Shown in pieces: positions 24,851 to 32,487 of a stretch of 64,000 nt of DNA. The stretch is taken from the NCBI GenBank assembly GCA_050181915.1, contig JBFXCS010000003.1, positions 62,001 through 126,000 of the forward strand, in the 5' to 3' direction. Positions within the stretch are counted from its first letter, which is position 1. Each line of letters begins with the position of its first letter. This DNA is from JBFXCS01 sp050181915. Lineage in GTDB: Bacteria; Actinomycetota; Thermoleophilia; Miltoncostaeales; Miltoncostaeaceae. A program made the position numbers and the translations under genes. Under the pieces are notes generated by a model that did no database searches, had not been told where the DNA came from, and was given only the letters and a program-made list of their open reading frames with translations.

Positions 24851-26186
24851 CGGATGCCCGGCGAGGGCGCACGCGGCGCGCGCGCAGCGTACGGTACCGG
24901 CGATGAGCGGCCCCGAGATCGTGATCGTTCCGGATATGGCCAGCCTGGCGGACGAGGCGGCCGAGCGCGTCGAGCGCGTCGCCCTGAAGACCGTCCCGGG
25001 CGAGAAGGCGCGAATCGCGCTGGCCGGAGGCTCCACGCCGCGGTGGACGTACCAGCACCTCGCGGCCCGGTGCCCCCCGTGGGGGCGGATCGAGGTGTGG
25101 TTCGGCGACGAGCGCTGCGTGCCGCCCGACGACGAGGGCTCGAACTATCGGATGGCGAAGGGGGCCCTGCTCGACCGGGTGCCGCTGATGCCGACCCAGG
25201 TGCACCGGATCCTGGGCGAGCTGCCGCCCCAGGAGGCGGCCGACCGGGCCGAGGCCGAGCTGCGGGAGGGCGTCCCGGGCTCGCCGTGGCCGGTGTTCGA
25301 CCTGATCATCCTGGGCATGGGCCCCGACGGGCACACGGCGTCCCTGTTCCCCGGCGCCCCCGAGCTGGAGGAGGCGCGCCGGGCGATGGTGCCCGTCCAC
25401 CGGCCGGAGATGCCGCAGCCGTGGCGGGTGTCGATGACCCTCCCCGTCCTCAACTCGGCGAAGCGCATCCTCATGGTGGTGGGAGACGCCGACAAGGCGG
25501 CCATGGTGAAGCGCGGCGTCGCCCGCGACCGCTCGATCCCCGCCGGACGCGTAGCGCCGAAGAACGGCGAGATGACCTGGATCCTGACCGAGGACGCCGC
25601 CGCCGATCTCTGAGGGGCCGGCGGGTCGGGCCGCGCAGGGGCGGTCCGGAGCCACGGGCGGCGGCGGCGGGTCGCCCTCCGGAGGGGGCGGAGCGGAGCC
25701 GCGCGATGGCGAAGTCGGTCCGGCCGGTCTGTTCTCGGTGAGCCAGCGGCGGACCGTGCGGATCGAGGGCGCACGGGTCTCCCCGGCTCCGGCACGGCGC
25801 CGAACGTCGCCGATGATGTCGCGCGCCGACTCGCCGGCCGCGAACCGGCGCAGCGCCTCGCGCCGCAGGTCGGGCCAGGCGTAGGACCCGGGTCGAGATC
25901 GCGGCCGGTCCCCGCCGGCGATCAGCCGCTCCCGGTACGCCGTCAGCGCCCGCGCCCGCCGGGCGGTGCGGCACCCGGCCGCGCGCCACATCGCATCCAG
26001 GCTCGCCACGAGGTCGCGGCCGGCACGGCGCCTCTGGAACTCCGGCGACCGGTGCGCCTCGCACAGCCACACGGAGACGCCGTAGCCGAGGTGCAGCTGA
26101 GCCCGCTCGCCCGTCCCCACCCCGACGCACAGGGCGCACGGGGGCCGGAATCCCCGTCGGGGCCCCTTGTAAAGACTGCGCGCCAT
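24438..26186 (-). CDS. HTH-containing hypothetical protein whose frame runs on under pgl
   Basis: Only about the first 150-165 residues (down to roughly 25735) look like a real protein. They open with MARSLYKGPRRGFRPPCALC, have a second Cys-His pair (WLCEAH) and end in an HTH-like domain (WPDLRREALRRFAAGESARD, then RTVRRWLTEN). After a Pro-rich tail the frame finds no stop until 24438, passing antisense to all of pgl and part of zwf. The real end is uncertain: a long overlapping product, or a lost stop. I do not know the function; the Cys/His pairs and HTH hint at DNA binding. Confidence 0.5.
   Translation of the reverse strand: MARSLYKGPRRGFRPPCALCVGVGTGERAQLHLGYGVSVWLCEAHRSPEFQRRRAGRDLVASLDAMWRAAGCRTARRARALTAYRERLIAGGDRPRSRPGSYAWPDLRREALRRFAAGESARDIIGDVRRRAGAGETRAPSIRTVRRWLTENRPAGPTSPSRGSAPPPPEGDPPPPPVAPDRPCAARPAGPSEIGGGVLGQDPGHLAVLRRYASGGDRAVAGDAALHHGRLVGVSHHHEDALRRVEDGEGHRHPPRLRHLRPVDGHHRPARLLQLGGAGEQGRRVPVGAHAQDDQVEHRPRRARDALPQLGLGPVGRLLGRQLAQDPVHLGRHQRHPVEQGPLRHPIVRALVVGRHAALVAEPHLDPPPRGAPGREVLVRPPRRGASGQRDSRLLARDGLQGDALDALGRLVRQAGHIRNDHDLGAAHRRYRTLRARRVRPRRASVTAASTCARPGPSGPPPPGAPSCRPRSSGTAPARPPRPRSAGPGSPRRAPPRPSGRTVWSRPAGRPAAAARTPPASSSRTSCRRRSPCSPGAGRSAAPVPWPAPAARRPRPAGSAAPAGSAARSTRPWTRRAGAAPA
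24903..25613 (+). CDS. pgl: 6-phosphogluconolactonase
   Basis: Pgl hydrolyses the lactone made by Zwf. The 236-residue protein carries IALAGGSTPRWTYQHL, WFGDERCVPPDDEGSNYRMA and LGMGPDGHTASLFPG, the three hallmark motifs. It completes the tkt-zwf-pgl set. An open frame runs the full length of its antisense strand (see the HTH protein at 24438-26186). Confidence 0.95.
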   Translation: MSGPEIVIVPDMASLADEAAERVERVALKTVPGEKARIALAGGSTPRWTYQHLAARCPPWGRIEVWFGDERCVPPDDEGSNYRMAKGALLDRVPLMPTQVHRILGELPPQEAADRAEAELREGVPGSPWPVFDLIILGMGPDGHTASLFPGAPELEEARRAMVPVHRPEMPQPWRVSMTLPVLNSAKRILMVVGDADKAAMVKRGVARDRSIPAGRVAPKNGEMTWILTEDAAADL

Positions 26187-26252
26187 GCACCGATACTGCC
26201 CCACGAGGAGGAACCGATCACCGCTCTTCTCGCACGAAAGACGTCCGGGACG

Positions 26253-26313
26253 GTTCCGTGTGTCGTGCCAATTGGCCGTGACCGACGCGGCCAATTGGCA
26301 CGACACACGGAAC
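26253..26313. repeat. Hairpin repeat, longest copy (26-bp perfect arms)
   Basis: The arms 26253-26278 and 26288-26313 are perfectly complementary over 26 bp around a 9-nt loop. The inner part is the family core GTGCCAATTGGCCG; the outer extension (GTTCCGTGTGTC) is unique to this copy. Confidence 0.95.
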
Positions 26314-26444
26314 GCGCTTGACACCCGGGATACCGGGATCGCGTCCCCGAGCAGGACCGTCCCTGCCCTCAGCCCGGCGCGGAGTGCAGCAAAGGACCGG
26401 CGTCGTCGGAGTCATCTCTGGGCCGGGGCGGCCGCGCTGATCGG

Positions 26445-26479
26445 TGTCAATTGGCTGCGTCGGTCACGGCCAAATGGCG
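26445..26479. repeat. Hairpin repeat, decayed copy
   Basis: The left arm GTCAATTGGCTG and right arm CGGCCAAATGGC match the family core but carry three mismatches with each other. It looks like an eroded copy. Confidence 0.75.
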
Positions 26480-26724
26480 CTCTCGGATCCATCGTGGGTG
26501 ATCCACCGGCTCCCTGGCCTGCCATCCGCTCACGAAACCGCGGCAGGGAACAGATGTCGCCAGTGGCCTGTTGAGACGCGATCCACGGCCGGCGGGCTCG
26601 ACGCCTGACGGGACTTCGATCGAGGCGTCAACCGCGTAGGGATCGCCATCCCCGGTGTTGCCCCCTTCCCTGACATCGTCCCCGACCACCTCTCGGGCCC
26701 CCATCCACCCATCGTGAATCCCGA

Positions 26725-26761
26725 GTGCCATTTGGCCGCGTCGCGCACGGCCAAATGGCAC
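26725..26761. repeat. Hairpin repeat, copy with compensatory changes
   Basis: GTGCCATTTGGCCG (26725-26738) pairs perfectly with CGGCCAAATGGCAC (26748-26761) around a 9-nt loop. Both arms differ from the usual CCAATTGG at matching positions, so pairing is kept. Confidence 0.93.
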
Positions 26762-26887
26762 ACGCCCCGCACCGGGCCACGACCCCGAGCCCGAACCGTC
26801 CGCGTGCTCGACCCCGTGTGGCATGCCGACCGGCATCCGACTCGGAGGCTCCGGCGCGACATCGGGCCGGGCGGCCGCGGCTGAGCG

Positions 26888-26924
26888 GTGCCAATTGGCC
26901 GCGGCGCGCACGGCCAATTGGCAC
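26888..26924. repeat. Hairpin repeat, canonical copy
   Basis: GTGCCAATTGGCCG (26888-26901) and CGGCCAATTGGCAC (26911-26924) form a perfect 14-bp stem with a 9-nt loop. It lies 50 bases beyond the end of the CHAT gene. Confidence 0.95.
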
Positions 26925-26973
26925 ACCACCGACGAGGCCCCTCACCCACCCATCGCAACGCCCGGACTCAGGC

Positions 26974-29601
26974 TCAGAACGCTCCGTAGTGGGCGAAGGC
27001 GATCCCGGCGACGCGGCGGCCGGGGGTGTCGGTGCCGACCTCCCGCCGGGCGCGGCTCAGGGCGGTGACCGGGGGAAGGCCCTCCGCGAGGCCCTCGTGG
27101 AGCTCCGACATCAGCTCGACGGAGTCGAGGTCCGGGATCGGGATGGCGCTCGCGATCACCGACCGGGCGCCGAGGCCGAAGAGGGCGCTCACGAATCCCC
27201 GCAGCTCCTCCCCCGCGTACACGCGCCCCACGCCGGAATCGCAGGCGGCCAGCACCACCACGCCCGGCGGCCTGCCGATGCCCTCCAGGTCGAGCACGGT
27301 GAGCGGCCCGTCACTCAGGACGAGGCTCGAGAAGCTCGGGTTGTCCGCGCGCAGCCGCCCGTGGCAGGCCAGGTGGACCAGGCGGGAGCCGGCCATCGCG
27401 GCGGCCACCTCCGCCACCGTCGACCGCGGCGGCAGCAGGACCCGGGCCCCCGGGTGACGGGCCCCGACCCTGGTCGCCTCCTCCGCCGCCCCGTCCAGCC
27501 CGGGACCCGCCGCCACGATCGGCGCCCCGTCCGGCGACGCCGCCGCCTGCGCCCGCCACCAGCCGGTCGCCGACGGCGCCACGGTGACCGCCCGCCCCTC
27601 CAGCGTCGCGAGGGCGTGCCAGGGAACCACCAGCAGATCGGCCGTCGGGACGACGACCACCCCTGCGGCGGCGCCCAGGCGGTCCGCGACCGGCTCCAGC
27701 AGCGCGGCGTCCAACCGCCCGAGCGCATGGGCCACCGCGGCGGCGGCGGCCTCCCGGAAGGGACCCGGCCGTGCCGTCGCCAGGCGTCGCAGGCCGAACA
27801 GCAGCGCCTCCGCCTCGCCGCGCACCTCCACGGCATCCCCCAGCCGGTGGATCGACGCCGCCCGGCCGCCCCCCACCGCCACCGCCCTCAGCCGCCCGTC
27901 GCAGGCCGCCAGCTCCACCAGCACGCGTGAGCCGAGCGCCGCCGCGAGCCGCCGCGCATCGGCGCGGCGCGCGGCCGGCGCCGCGCCGGAGGCCGCCGCC
28001 CGCACCCGCCGCGCCACCAGCGCCTCGAGGGCCGCCCGCTCGCGGGCGCCCGGGCCGGCCTCGGCGGCGCCGTCGCCGTCGGGATGCGGCGCCGTGATCT
28101 GACGCAGGCGCGCGAGAGCCTCCCCCACCTCGCCGCCGCGGGGCTCCGGCCCGGCCGTCAGCGCCGAGGCCTGCCTGCCGCGCTCCATCCACGACAGCAC
28201 CGCCGCCGCCCGGCCGCCGCGCAGCGCCGACGCCAGCCCCATCGAGGCCAGCTCCACCCCGTGCCCCGACGCCAGCGCCCGCAGCTCGGCCGACGGCAGC
28301 GCCCGCCGCAGCCCCTCCAGGTCGTCCAGCCCGCGGCGGGCCGCCCGCCGCACGCCCGCGGCGTCGCCGGCCGCCTCGGCCAGCAGCGCCTGCGCCAGGC
28401 GCGCCCTCAGCCGCACCAGGGCGATCGGATCCCGCCCCCGCGCCGCGACGGGCGACAGCTGCGCGGCGGCCGCCCGCCGGCGCCCCCGCCGCAGCGAGAG
28501 CCGCCCCGCCAGCAGCCGCGCGTCGGTGGCCTCCACCGCGAAGCCGGCCCGCTCCAGGCGCGCCGCCGCCCCGGCCACGGCCGTCGCGTCACCGGCCGCC
28601 GGCCGGCCCGCCCGCAGCCGCGCCTCGGCCGCCACCAGATCGGCCTGGGCCCGCCACAGCGGCCCGCGCGCCGCCCGCAGCAGCGACCGCGCGGCGGCAG
28701 CCGCCTCCTCCGCGTCGTCGTGGGCGCCCGCGGCCAGCAGCACCCGCGCCCGGGCGAGCTCCGCCTCGCCCAGCAGCAGCCCGCCGCCCGCCGAGCGCAG
28801 CTCCTCCACCGCGCGGTCGGCCGCCTCGCGCGCCTCGTCCAGCAGGTGGAGCGCCGCCAGGGCCTCGACCCGCTCCATCAGGTGCTCCGCCAAGGGCTGG
28901 TCGATCTCGCGGAAGATCGCCTCCGCGCGGTCGAAGGCCGCCAGCGCCGCGGCCAGCCGCCCCGCCCGCGCCGCGAGCATCGCCCGGTTGTGCACCGCCA
29001 CGCCGACGGTGCTGCGGCCCAGCCCCTCGGCCACCCGCTCCGCCCGCTCGAGCATCTCCTGCCCCGCCGCCAGGTCGCCGACCTGGCCGAGGATCATGCC
29101 CAGGTTGTTCGTGGCGATGAAGGCGGCGTCCGGCTCCAGATCCTCCCGCGACGCGATCACCGCCCGGTAGAGGTCGGCCGCGGTGAGGAGGTGCCCGGCG
29201 GCGTCCTCGATGATCGCCGCCTGCAGATCGACGTCGGCTGAGGCCTCCCCGCCGAGCGCCGCCCGCGCCCGGCCGATGTCGCGCCGCGCCTCCCCCGCCC
29301 GGCCGAGCTCCAGCTGCACCGCCGCCCGGGCCGCGAGGATGGCCGCGAGCGGCGGCCCGCCCCCGGCGCGGCGCGCCGCCCGGGCCGCCTCGCCCAGGGT
29401 CGCGCGCGCGGCGCGCAGATCGAGCAGCTCGCGCTCGGCCCACCCCCGCGCCCGCAGCGCCGCCGCCAGCGCCGGCGCATCGCCGGCCGCCCGCGCCTCG
29501 GCCGCCAGCGCGTCGGCGCGGGCGCGCCCCTCGCGCGGGGCATCGCGCACCAGCCGCCAGGCCGCGCGCGCACGTATCAGGAGTCCTGGATCGCGATCCA
29601 T
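26974..29601 (-). CDS. TPR-CHAT protease
   Basis: The 875-residue protein has an Ala-rich, all-helical N-terminal region of tetratricopeptide-like repeats (about 20-450; for example LAAILAARAAVQLELGRAGE and AFIATNNLGMILGQVGDLAA) and a C-terminal CHAT caspase-like domain. The catalytic pair is visible: His747 in LVHLACHGRL and Cys787 in VVVLAACDSGVG. CHAT proteases cut partner proteins on a signal, as Csx29 does in type III-E CRISPR systems. No ribosome site is clear before the ATG. It faces the subtilase gene across 74 bases. Confidence 0.93.
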   Translation of the reverse strand: MDRDPGLLIRARAAWRLVRDAPREGRARADALAAEARAAGDAPALAAALRARGWAERELLDLRAARATLGEAARAARRAGGGPPLAAILAARAAVQLELGRAGEARRDIGRARAALGGEASADVDLQAAIIEDAAGHLLTAADLYRAVIASREDLEPDAAFIATNNLGMILGQVGDLAAGQEMLERAERVAEGLGRSTVGVAVHNRAMLAARAGRLAAALAAFDRAEAIFREIDQPLAEHLMERVEALAALHLLDEAREAADRAVEELRSAGGGLLLGEAELARARVLLAAGAHDDAEEAAAAARSLLRAARGPLWRAQADLVAAEARLRAGRPAAGDATAVAGAAARLERAGFAVEATDARLLAGRLSLRRGRRRAAAAQLSPVAARGRDPIALVRLRARLAQALLAEAAGDAAGVRRAARRGLDDLEGLRRALPSAELRALASGHGVELASMGLASALRGGRAAAVLSWMERGRQASALTAGPEPRGGEVGEALARLRQITAPHPDGDGAAEAGPGARERAALEALVARRVRAAASGAAPAARRADARRLAAALGSRVLVELAACDGRLRAVAVGGGRAASIHRLGDAVEVRGEAEALLFGLRRLATARPGPFREAAAAAVAHALGRLDAALLEPVADRLGAAAGVVVVPTADLLVVPWHALATLEGRAVTVAPSATGWWRAQAAASPDGAPIVAAGPGLDGAAEEATRVGARHPGARVLLPPRSTVAEVAAAMAGSRLVHLACHGRLRADNPSFSSLVLSDGPLTVLDLEGIGRPPGVVVLAACDSGVGRVYAGEELRGFVSALFGLGARSVIASAIPIPDLDSVELMSELHEGLAEGLPPVTALSRARREVGTDTPGRRVAGIAFAHYGAF

Positions 29602-29645
29602 AGGGGTGAGAGCACTTGCATCGGCGGGGCGGTGTCCCGTCTGCT

Positions 29646-29659
29646 TGCGGAAAACCGCA
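29646..29659 (+). promoter_or_regulatory. Small hairpin ahead of the subtilase ribosome site
   Basis: TGCGG-AAAA-CCGCA forms a 5-bp stem with an AAAA loop, ending 4 bases before the GGAGG of the subtilase gene. It could affect translation or transcript stability. It lies in the divergent CHAT/subtilase promoter region. Confidence 0.4.
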
Positions 29660-29675
29660 GAACGGAGGTCGAGCG

Positions 29676-31052
29676 TTGAGCACTGGCAGACGAGACAGGC
29701 CCGAGCCCGATGCGGCCATCATCGCCGAGCAGCGGCGCCGCATGAGCGCGCCGTGCGCCGCGGAGGTCACCGAGCGCCGCATCGTGTGGCGCCATCGACG
29801 GCCGGTGGACCGTCCCCGGGCGGGCGCGCCGCGCATCGCGGTGGAGCGCGTCGAGCGCCCCGAGGGCTCCCTGCTGATCGTGCCCGGCGAGATCCTGGTG
29901 GCCGCTGCGGATGCGGAGAAGGCGGGACGTCTGCTCGAGAGCCGCTACCGGCCCGCGCGGCCGCGCGGGATCGACCTGCCGGAGGACCCGCAGGAGCAGC
30001 CGCGCGAGAAGCGGCGGGCGGCGGCGCCCTCGCGGACGCGCCGCCGTCGCCGGGTGACGGCGCCCGGGTTCGTGCGCTTCATCGGGAACGAGCCCGGCAC
30101 CGCACTGCTGGCGACGGTCGCCGATCTCCGGCGGCGCGGCGTGACCGCCGGGCCGAACCTCGTGATGGCGATGGGCATCCGCGCCAAGGGCGAGACGACG
30201 CCGGAGGCGGCGAAGCGGCTCGCCCCGCAGCCCCCGCCGGACACGGGCGCGAGCGCCCACGTCGTGGTCGTCGACACCGGCGTCGACGCGGCCATCGGCG
30301 GCCGGGGGGACCGCCTGCTCGACCGCATCGCCGTGGACCCCGCCAACGTCGACCCCCTGAACACGATCAACGCCGGCGAGAACCACCGGGCGCCCGGCGG
30401 TGCGCCCTACCTCGACGACGGCGCCGGCCACGGCACGTTCGTCGCGGGCGTGGTGCGGCAGCAGGCCCCCGGCGCGCGGGTGACGATGCTGCGCGCGTTG
30501 GACTCGGACGGCATCTGCGCCACCGACGTCCTCGCCGCCGCCATCACGGCGGCCGGCTCGCTCGGCGCCGACGTCCTCAACCTGTCGCTGGGCGGGCCGA
30601 GCGACGACGGCGCGGCGCCGCCCATGCTCGAGGCGGCGATCGCCGCGCTCCCGTCGCAGGTCGTGGTCGTCGCGGCGGCGGGCAACGAGGGCGACACGGT
30701 CAAGATGTTCCCGGCGGCGATCGGAGGCGTCGTCTCGGTCGCCGGACTCTCATGGGACGGGCAGGGCGCCAAGTGGTCGACCCACGGCGACTGGGTGGCC
30801 GTCTCCACCTACGGCGAGGCCGTCGTGAGCACCTTCGTGGCGGGCGTCGAGAACCCCGAGCTCGACCCGGCCAACGAGACCTTCACCGGCACCGAGCCCC
30901 TGGCCACGTGGGTCGGCACCTCCTTCGCCGCGCCGCGCATCGCCGGCCTGATCGCGGCCGGGATGGACCCCGGCGTCGGCGCGCGGGCCTCGTACGGCGC
31001 GCTCCTCGCCACCGGCACGGACATCCGCGACTACGGCACGGCCATCCTCTGA
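29676..31052 (+). CDS. Cytoplasmic S8 (subtilisin-like) serine peptidase
   Basis: A 458-residue subtilase with an intact triad: Asp200 (VVVVDTGVD), His252 (GAGHGTFVAG) and Ser416 (VGTSFAAP), plus Asn337 for the oxyanion hole. The 190-residue N-terminal region is unlike a usual propeptide and is rich in Arg. There is no signal peptide, so it should stay in the cytoplasm. TTG at 29676 is preferred because GGAGG sits 7 bases before it; an earlier start at 29616 is possible. Its divergent partner is the CHAT gene, and sigma and accessory genes follow. Confidence 0.9.
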   Translation: MSTGRRDRPEPDAAIIAEQRRRMSAPCAAEVTERRIVWRHRRPVDRPRAGAPRIAVERVERPEGSLLIVPGEILVAAADAEKAGRLLESRYRPARPRGIDLPEDPQEQPREKRRAAAPSRTRRRRRVTAPGFVRFIGNEPGTALLATVADLRRRGVTAGPNLVMAMGIRAKGETTPEAAKRLAPQPPPDTGASAHVVVVDTGVDAAIGGRGDRLLDRIAVDPANVDPLNTINAGENHRAPGGAPYLDDGAGHGTFVAGVVRQQAPGARVTMLRALDSDGICATDVLAAAITAAGSLGADVLNLSLGGPSDDGAAPPMLEAAIAALPSQVVVVAAAGNEGDTVKMFPAAIGGVVSVAGLSWDGQGAKWSTHGDWVAVSTYGEAVVSTFVAGVENPELDPANETFTGTEPLATWVGTSFAAPRIAGLIAAGMDPGVGARASYGALLATGTDIRDYGTAIL

Positions 31053-31097
31053 TGGGGCGGGCCGGAGCGCGCGATCCGTCGTTGGTAGGGTCACCCC

Positions 31098-31659
31098 GTG
31101 ACGGCGCGGACGCTCGCGGTCCTGCTCGACGCGGCGCGCGACGGCGAGCAGGCCGCCTGGGACGAGATCGTGGAGCGCTTCGGCGCCTTCCTGTGGCGCA
31201 TCGCCCGCGGCCATCGGCTGGCGCCGGACGCCGCGGCGGACGTCGTGCAGACCACCTGGCTGCGCCTGGTGGAGCACCTGCCCTCGATCCGCGATCCCGA
31301 TCGGCTGGGCGGCTGGCTGGCGGTGACGGCGCGCAACGAGTGCCTGCGCCACCTGCGCCTGGCGGGACGGCAGCTGCCGAGCGACGACGAGGCGCTGTTC
31401 GAGCGCTCCCGGGACGACGACCCCCCCGGCGATCGACGGCCCGCTCCTCGCCGGGGAGCGGGACGCGGCGCTGTGGCGGGCCTTCGAGCGCATCTCGGAG
31501 CGCTGCCGGCGCCTGCTGAGCCTGCTGTCGCTCGAGCCGCCGCGGCCGTACGCGGAGATCGGCGCGGCCATGGACATGCCCGTGGGCAGCATCGGCCCCA
31601 CCCGCGCCCGCTGCCTCAAGCGGCTGCGCACGGAGATGGCCGCCGAGGGGTACCGGTGA
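31098..31659 (+). CDS. ECF-type RNA polymerase sigma factor, interrupted by a frameshift
   Basis: Region 2 is clear in the first frame (AAWDEIVERFGAFLWRIARG, AADVVQTTWLRLVEHLPSI, GWLAVTARNECLRHLRL). After a run of seven C at 31421-31427 the sense continues in the +1 frame (RDAALWRAFERISERCRRLL, then PYAEIGAAMDMPVGSI with KRLRTEM), which is region 4, ending at TGA 31657-31659. Reading six C instead of seven restores one protein of about 186 residues. Without this the first frame runs to 31688 with a meaningless tail. It is a sequencing error, a real mutation or programmed slippage. Confidence 0.8.
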
Positions 31660-31684
31660 GGCCGGGCCGCGGGAGGCGCGCGCG

Positions 31685-32149
31685 ATGAGCCCTCGTCCCG
31701 CCCCGGAGGACGACCCGCTCGTGCGACGGCTGGGCGACCTGCTGGAGCGCGCCGACCCGGTGCCGCCGGACGTCACCCTCGCCGCCCGCTCGGCGCTCGC
31801 CTGGCGGCGCATCGACGCCGAGCTGGCCGAGCTGCTCGACGACACGGCCCTGACCGCCGCCGCCGGGGTGCGGTCGGCGGCCGGCGTGCGCACCCTCACC
31901 TTCCAGACCGACTCGGGCGGGGGCGTCGAGATCGAGGTGCACGAGCGCGCCGGGCGGCGCCTGCTGGTGGGCCAGGTGGTGCCGCCGCAGGAGCTCGAGG
32001 TGCGGGTGCGGCATCCCGGCGGCACCACCTCGGTCACCAGCGACGCGCTGGGGCGCTTCCGGGCCGAGGGCGTGCACCCGGGGCGGGCGAGCCTGCGCTG
32101 CGAGCCGGCCGGCGGCGGCGCGTTCGAGACCCCCTGGATGGACCTCTAG
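31685..32149 (+). CDS. Small partner protein of the sigma/CHAT/subtilase locus
   Basis: The 154-residue protein has a helical N-terminal part (DPLVRRLGDLLERADPVPPD ... AWRRIDAELAELLDD) and a beta-rich C-terminal half (TLTFQTDSGGGVEIEVHERA ... VTSDALGRFRAEGVHPGRAS) like carboxypeptidase-regulatory or transthyretin-type domains. It starts 26 bases after the sigma gene with GGGAGG ahead. Position and layout suggest an anti-sigma or sensing role; I cannot show this from sequence. Confidence 0.7.
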   Translation: MSPRPAPEDDPLVRRLGDLLERADPVPPDVTLAARSALAWRRIDAELAELLDDTALTAAAGVRSAAGVRTLTFQTDSGGGVEIEVHERAGRRLLVGQVVPPQELEVRVRHPGGTTSVTSDALGRFRAEGVHPGRASLRCEPAGGGAFETPWMDL

Positions 32150-32172
32150 GGTCCCCCGGAGCTCAGCCTGAA

Positions 32173-32388
32173 TCAGTCGACCGCGTCGTCCAGCACGCAG
32201 CGGTCGGACGTCCCGTCGTCGCCCGCCGCGGTGAGGCGGCCCCGCACGGCGGCGCGCTCGCCGGAGCCGCCGCACTCGAGGCAGAAGAACCCCTCCGCGC
32301 CGGCCCTCGCGAGGTCGTCCGCGCAGTCGCACGGCGACCAGGCCACCCAGACGCTCATCGCACCGGCGTTCATGCGACGCGGGCTCAT
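32173..32388 (-). CDS. Small cysteine-rich protein
   Basis: A 71-residue protein with SPCDCADD and FFCLECGGSG, giving two Cys pairs that could bind zinc, plus a late Cys. GGAGG lies 5 bases before the ATG at 32388. I do not recognise the family. It converges on the sigma-operon partner gene. Confidence 0.6.
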   Translation of the reverse strand: MSPRRMNAGAMSVWVAWSPCDCADDLARAGAEGFFCLECGGSGERAAVRGRLTAAGDDGTSDRCVLDDAVD

Positions 32389-32487
32389 CTCGACCTCCAC
32401 TCGTCGGGACCGGCGGACCGGAGGCGCCGCCCCCTCGCCCGGTACGAGGCACCCGCGCGCCGCCTGATACACGGCGCGCGCCCGTCG

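Larger units (their letters stand above)
26187..26973. other. 787-bp intergenic region holding four large hairpins
   Basis: No gene is convincing here. The stretch contains four of the seven copies of the hairpin family listed separately. It separates the CHAT gene from the HTH gene, both on the minus strand, so it could insulate them. Confidence 0.6.

Noticed and set aside
21287..25036. A 1249-residue minus-strand open frame
   Set aside because: It is antisense to tkt, zwf and pgl, is rich in Arg/Gly/His and has no family features; it reflects GC-biased codon use.
26187..26973. A CRISPR array in the repeat-rich intergenic region
   Set aside because: The repeats are large palindromes at irregular spacing with unequal flanks, not short repeats with uniform spacers, and no cas genes are present.
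31098..31688. The sigma gene's first frame taken to its own stop as a normal protein
   Set aside because: Its last about 80 codons are Arg/Gly/Pro noise, while region 4 is intact in the next frame.
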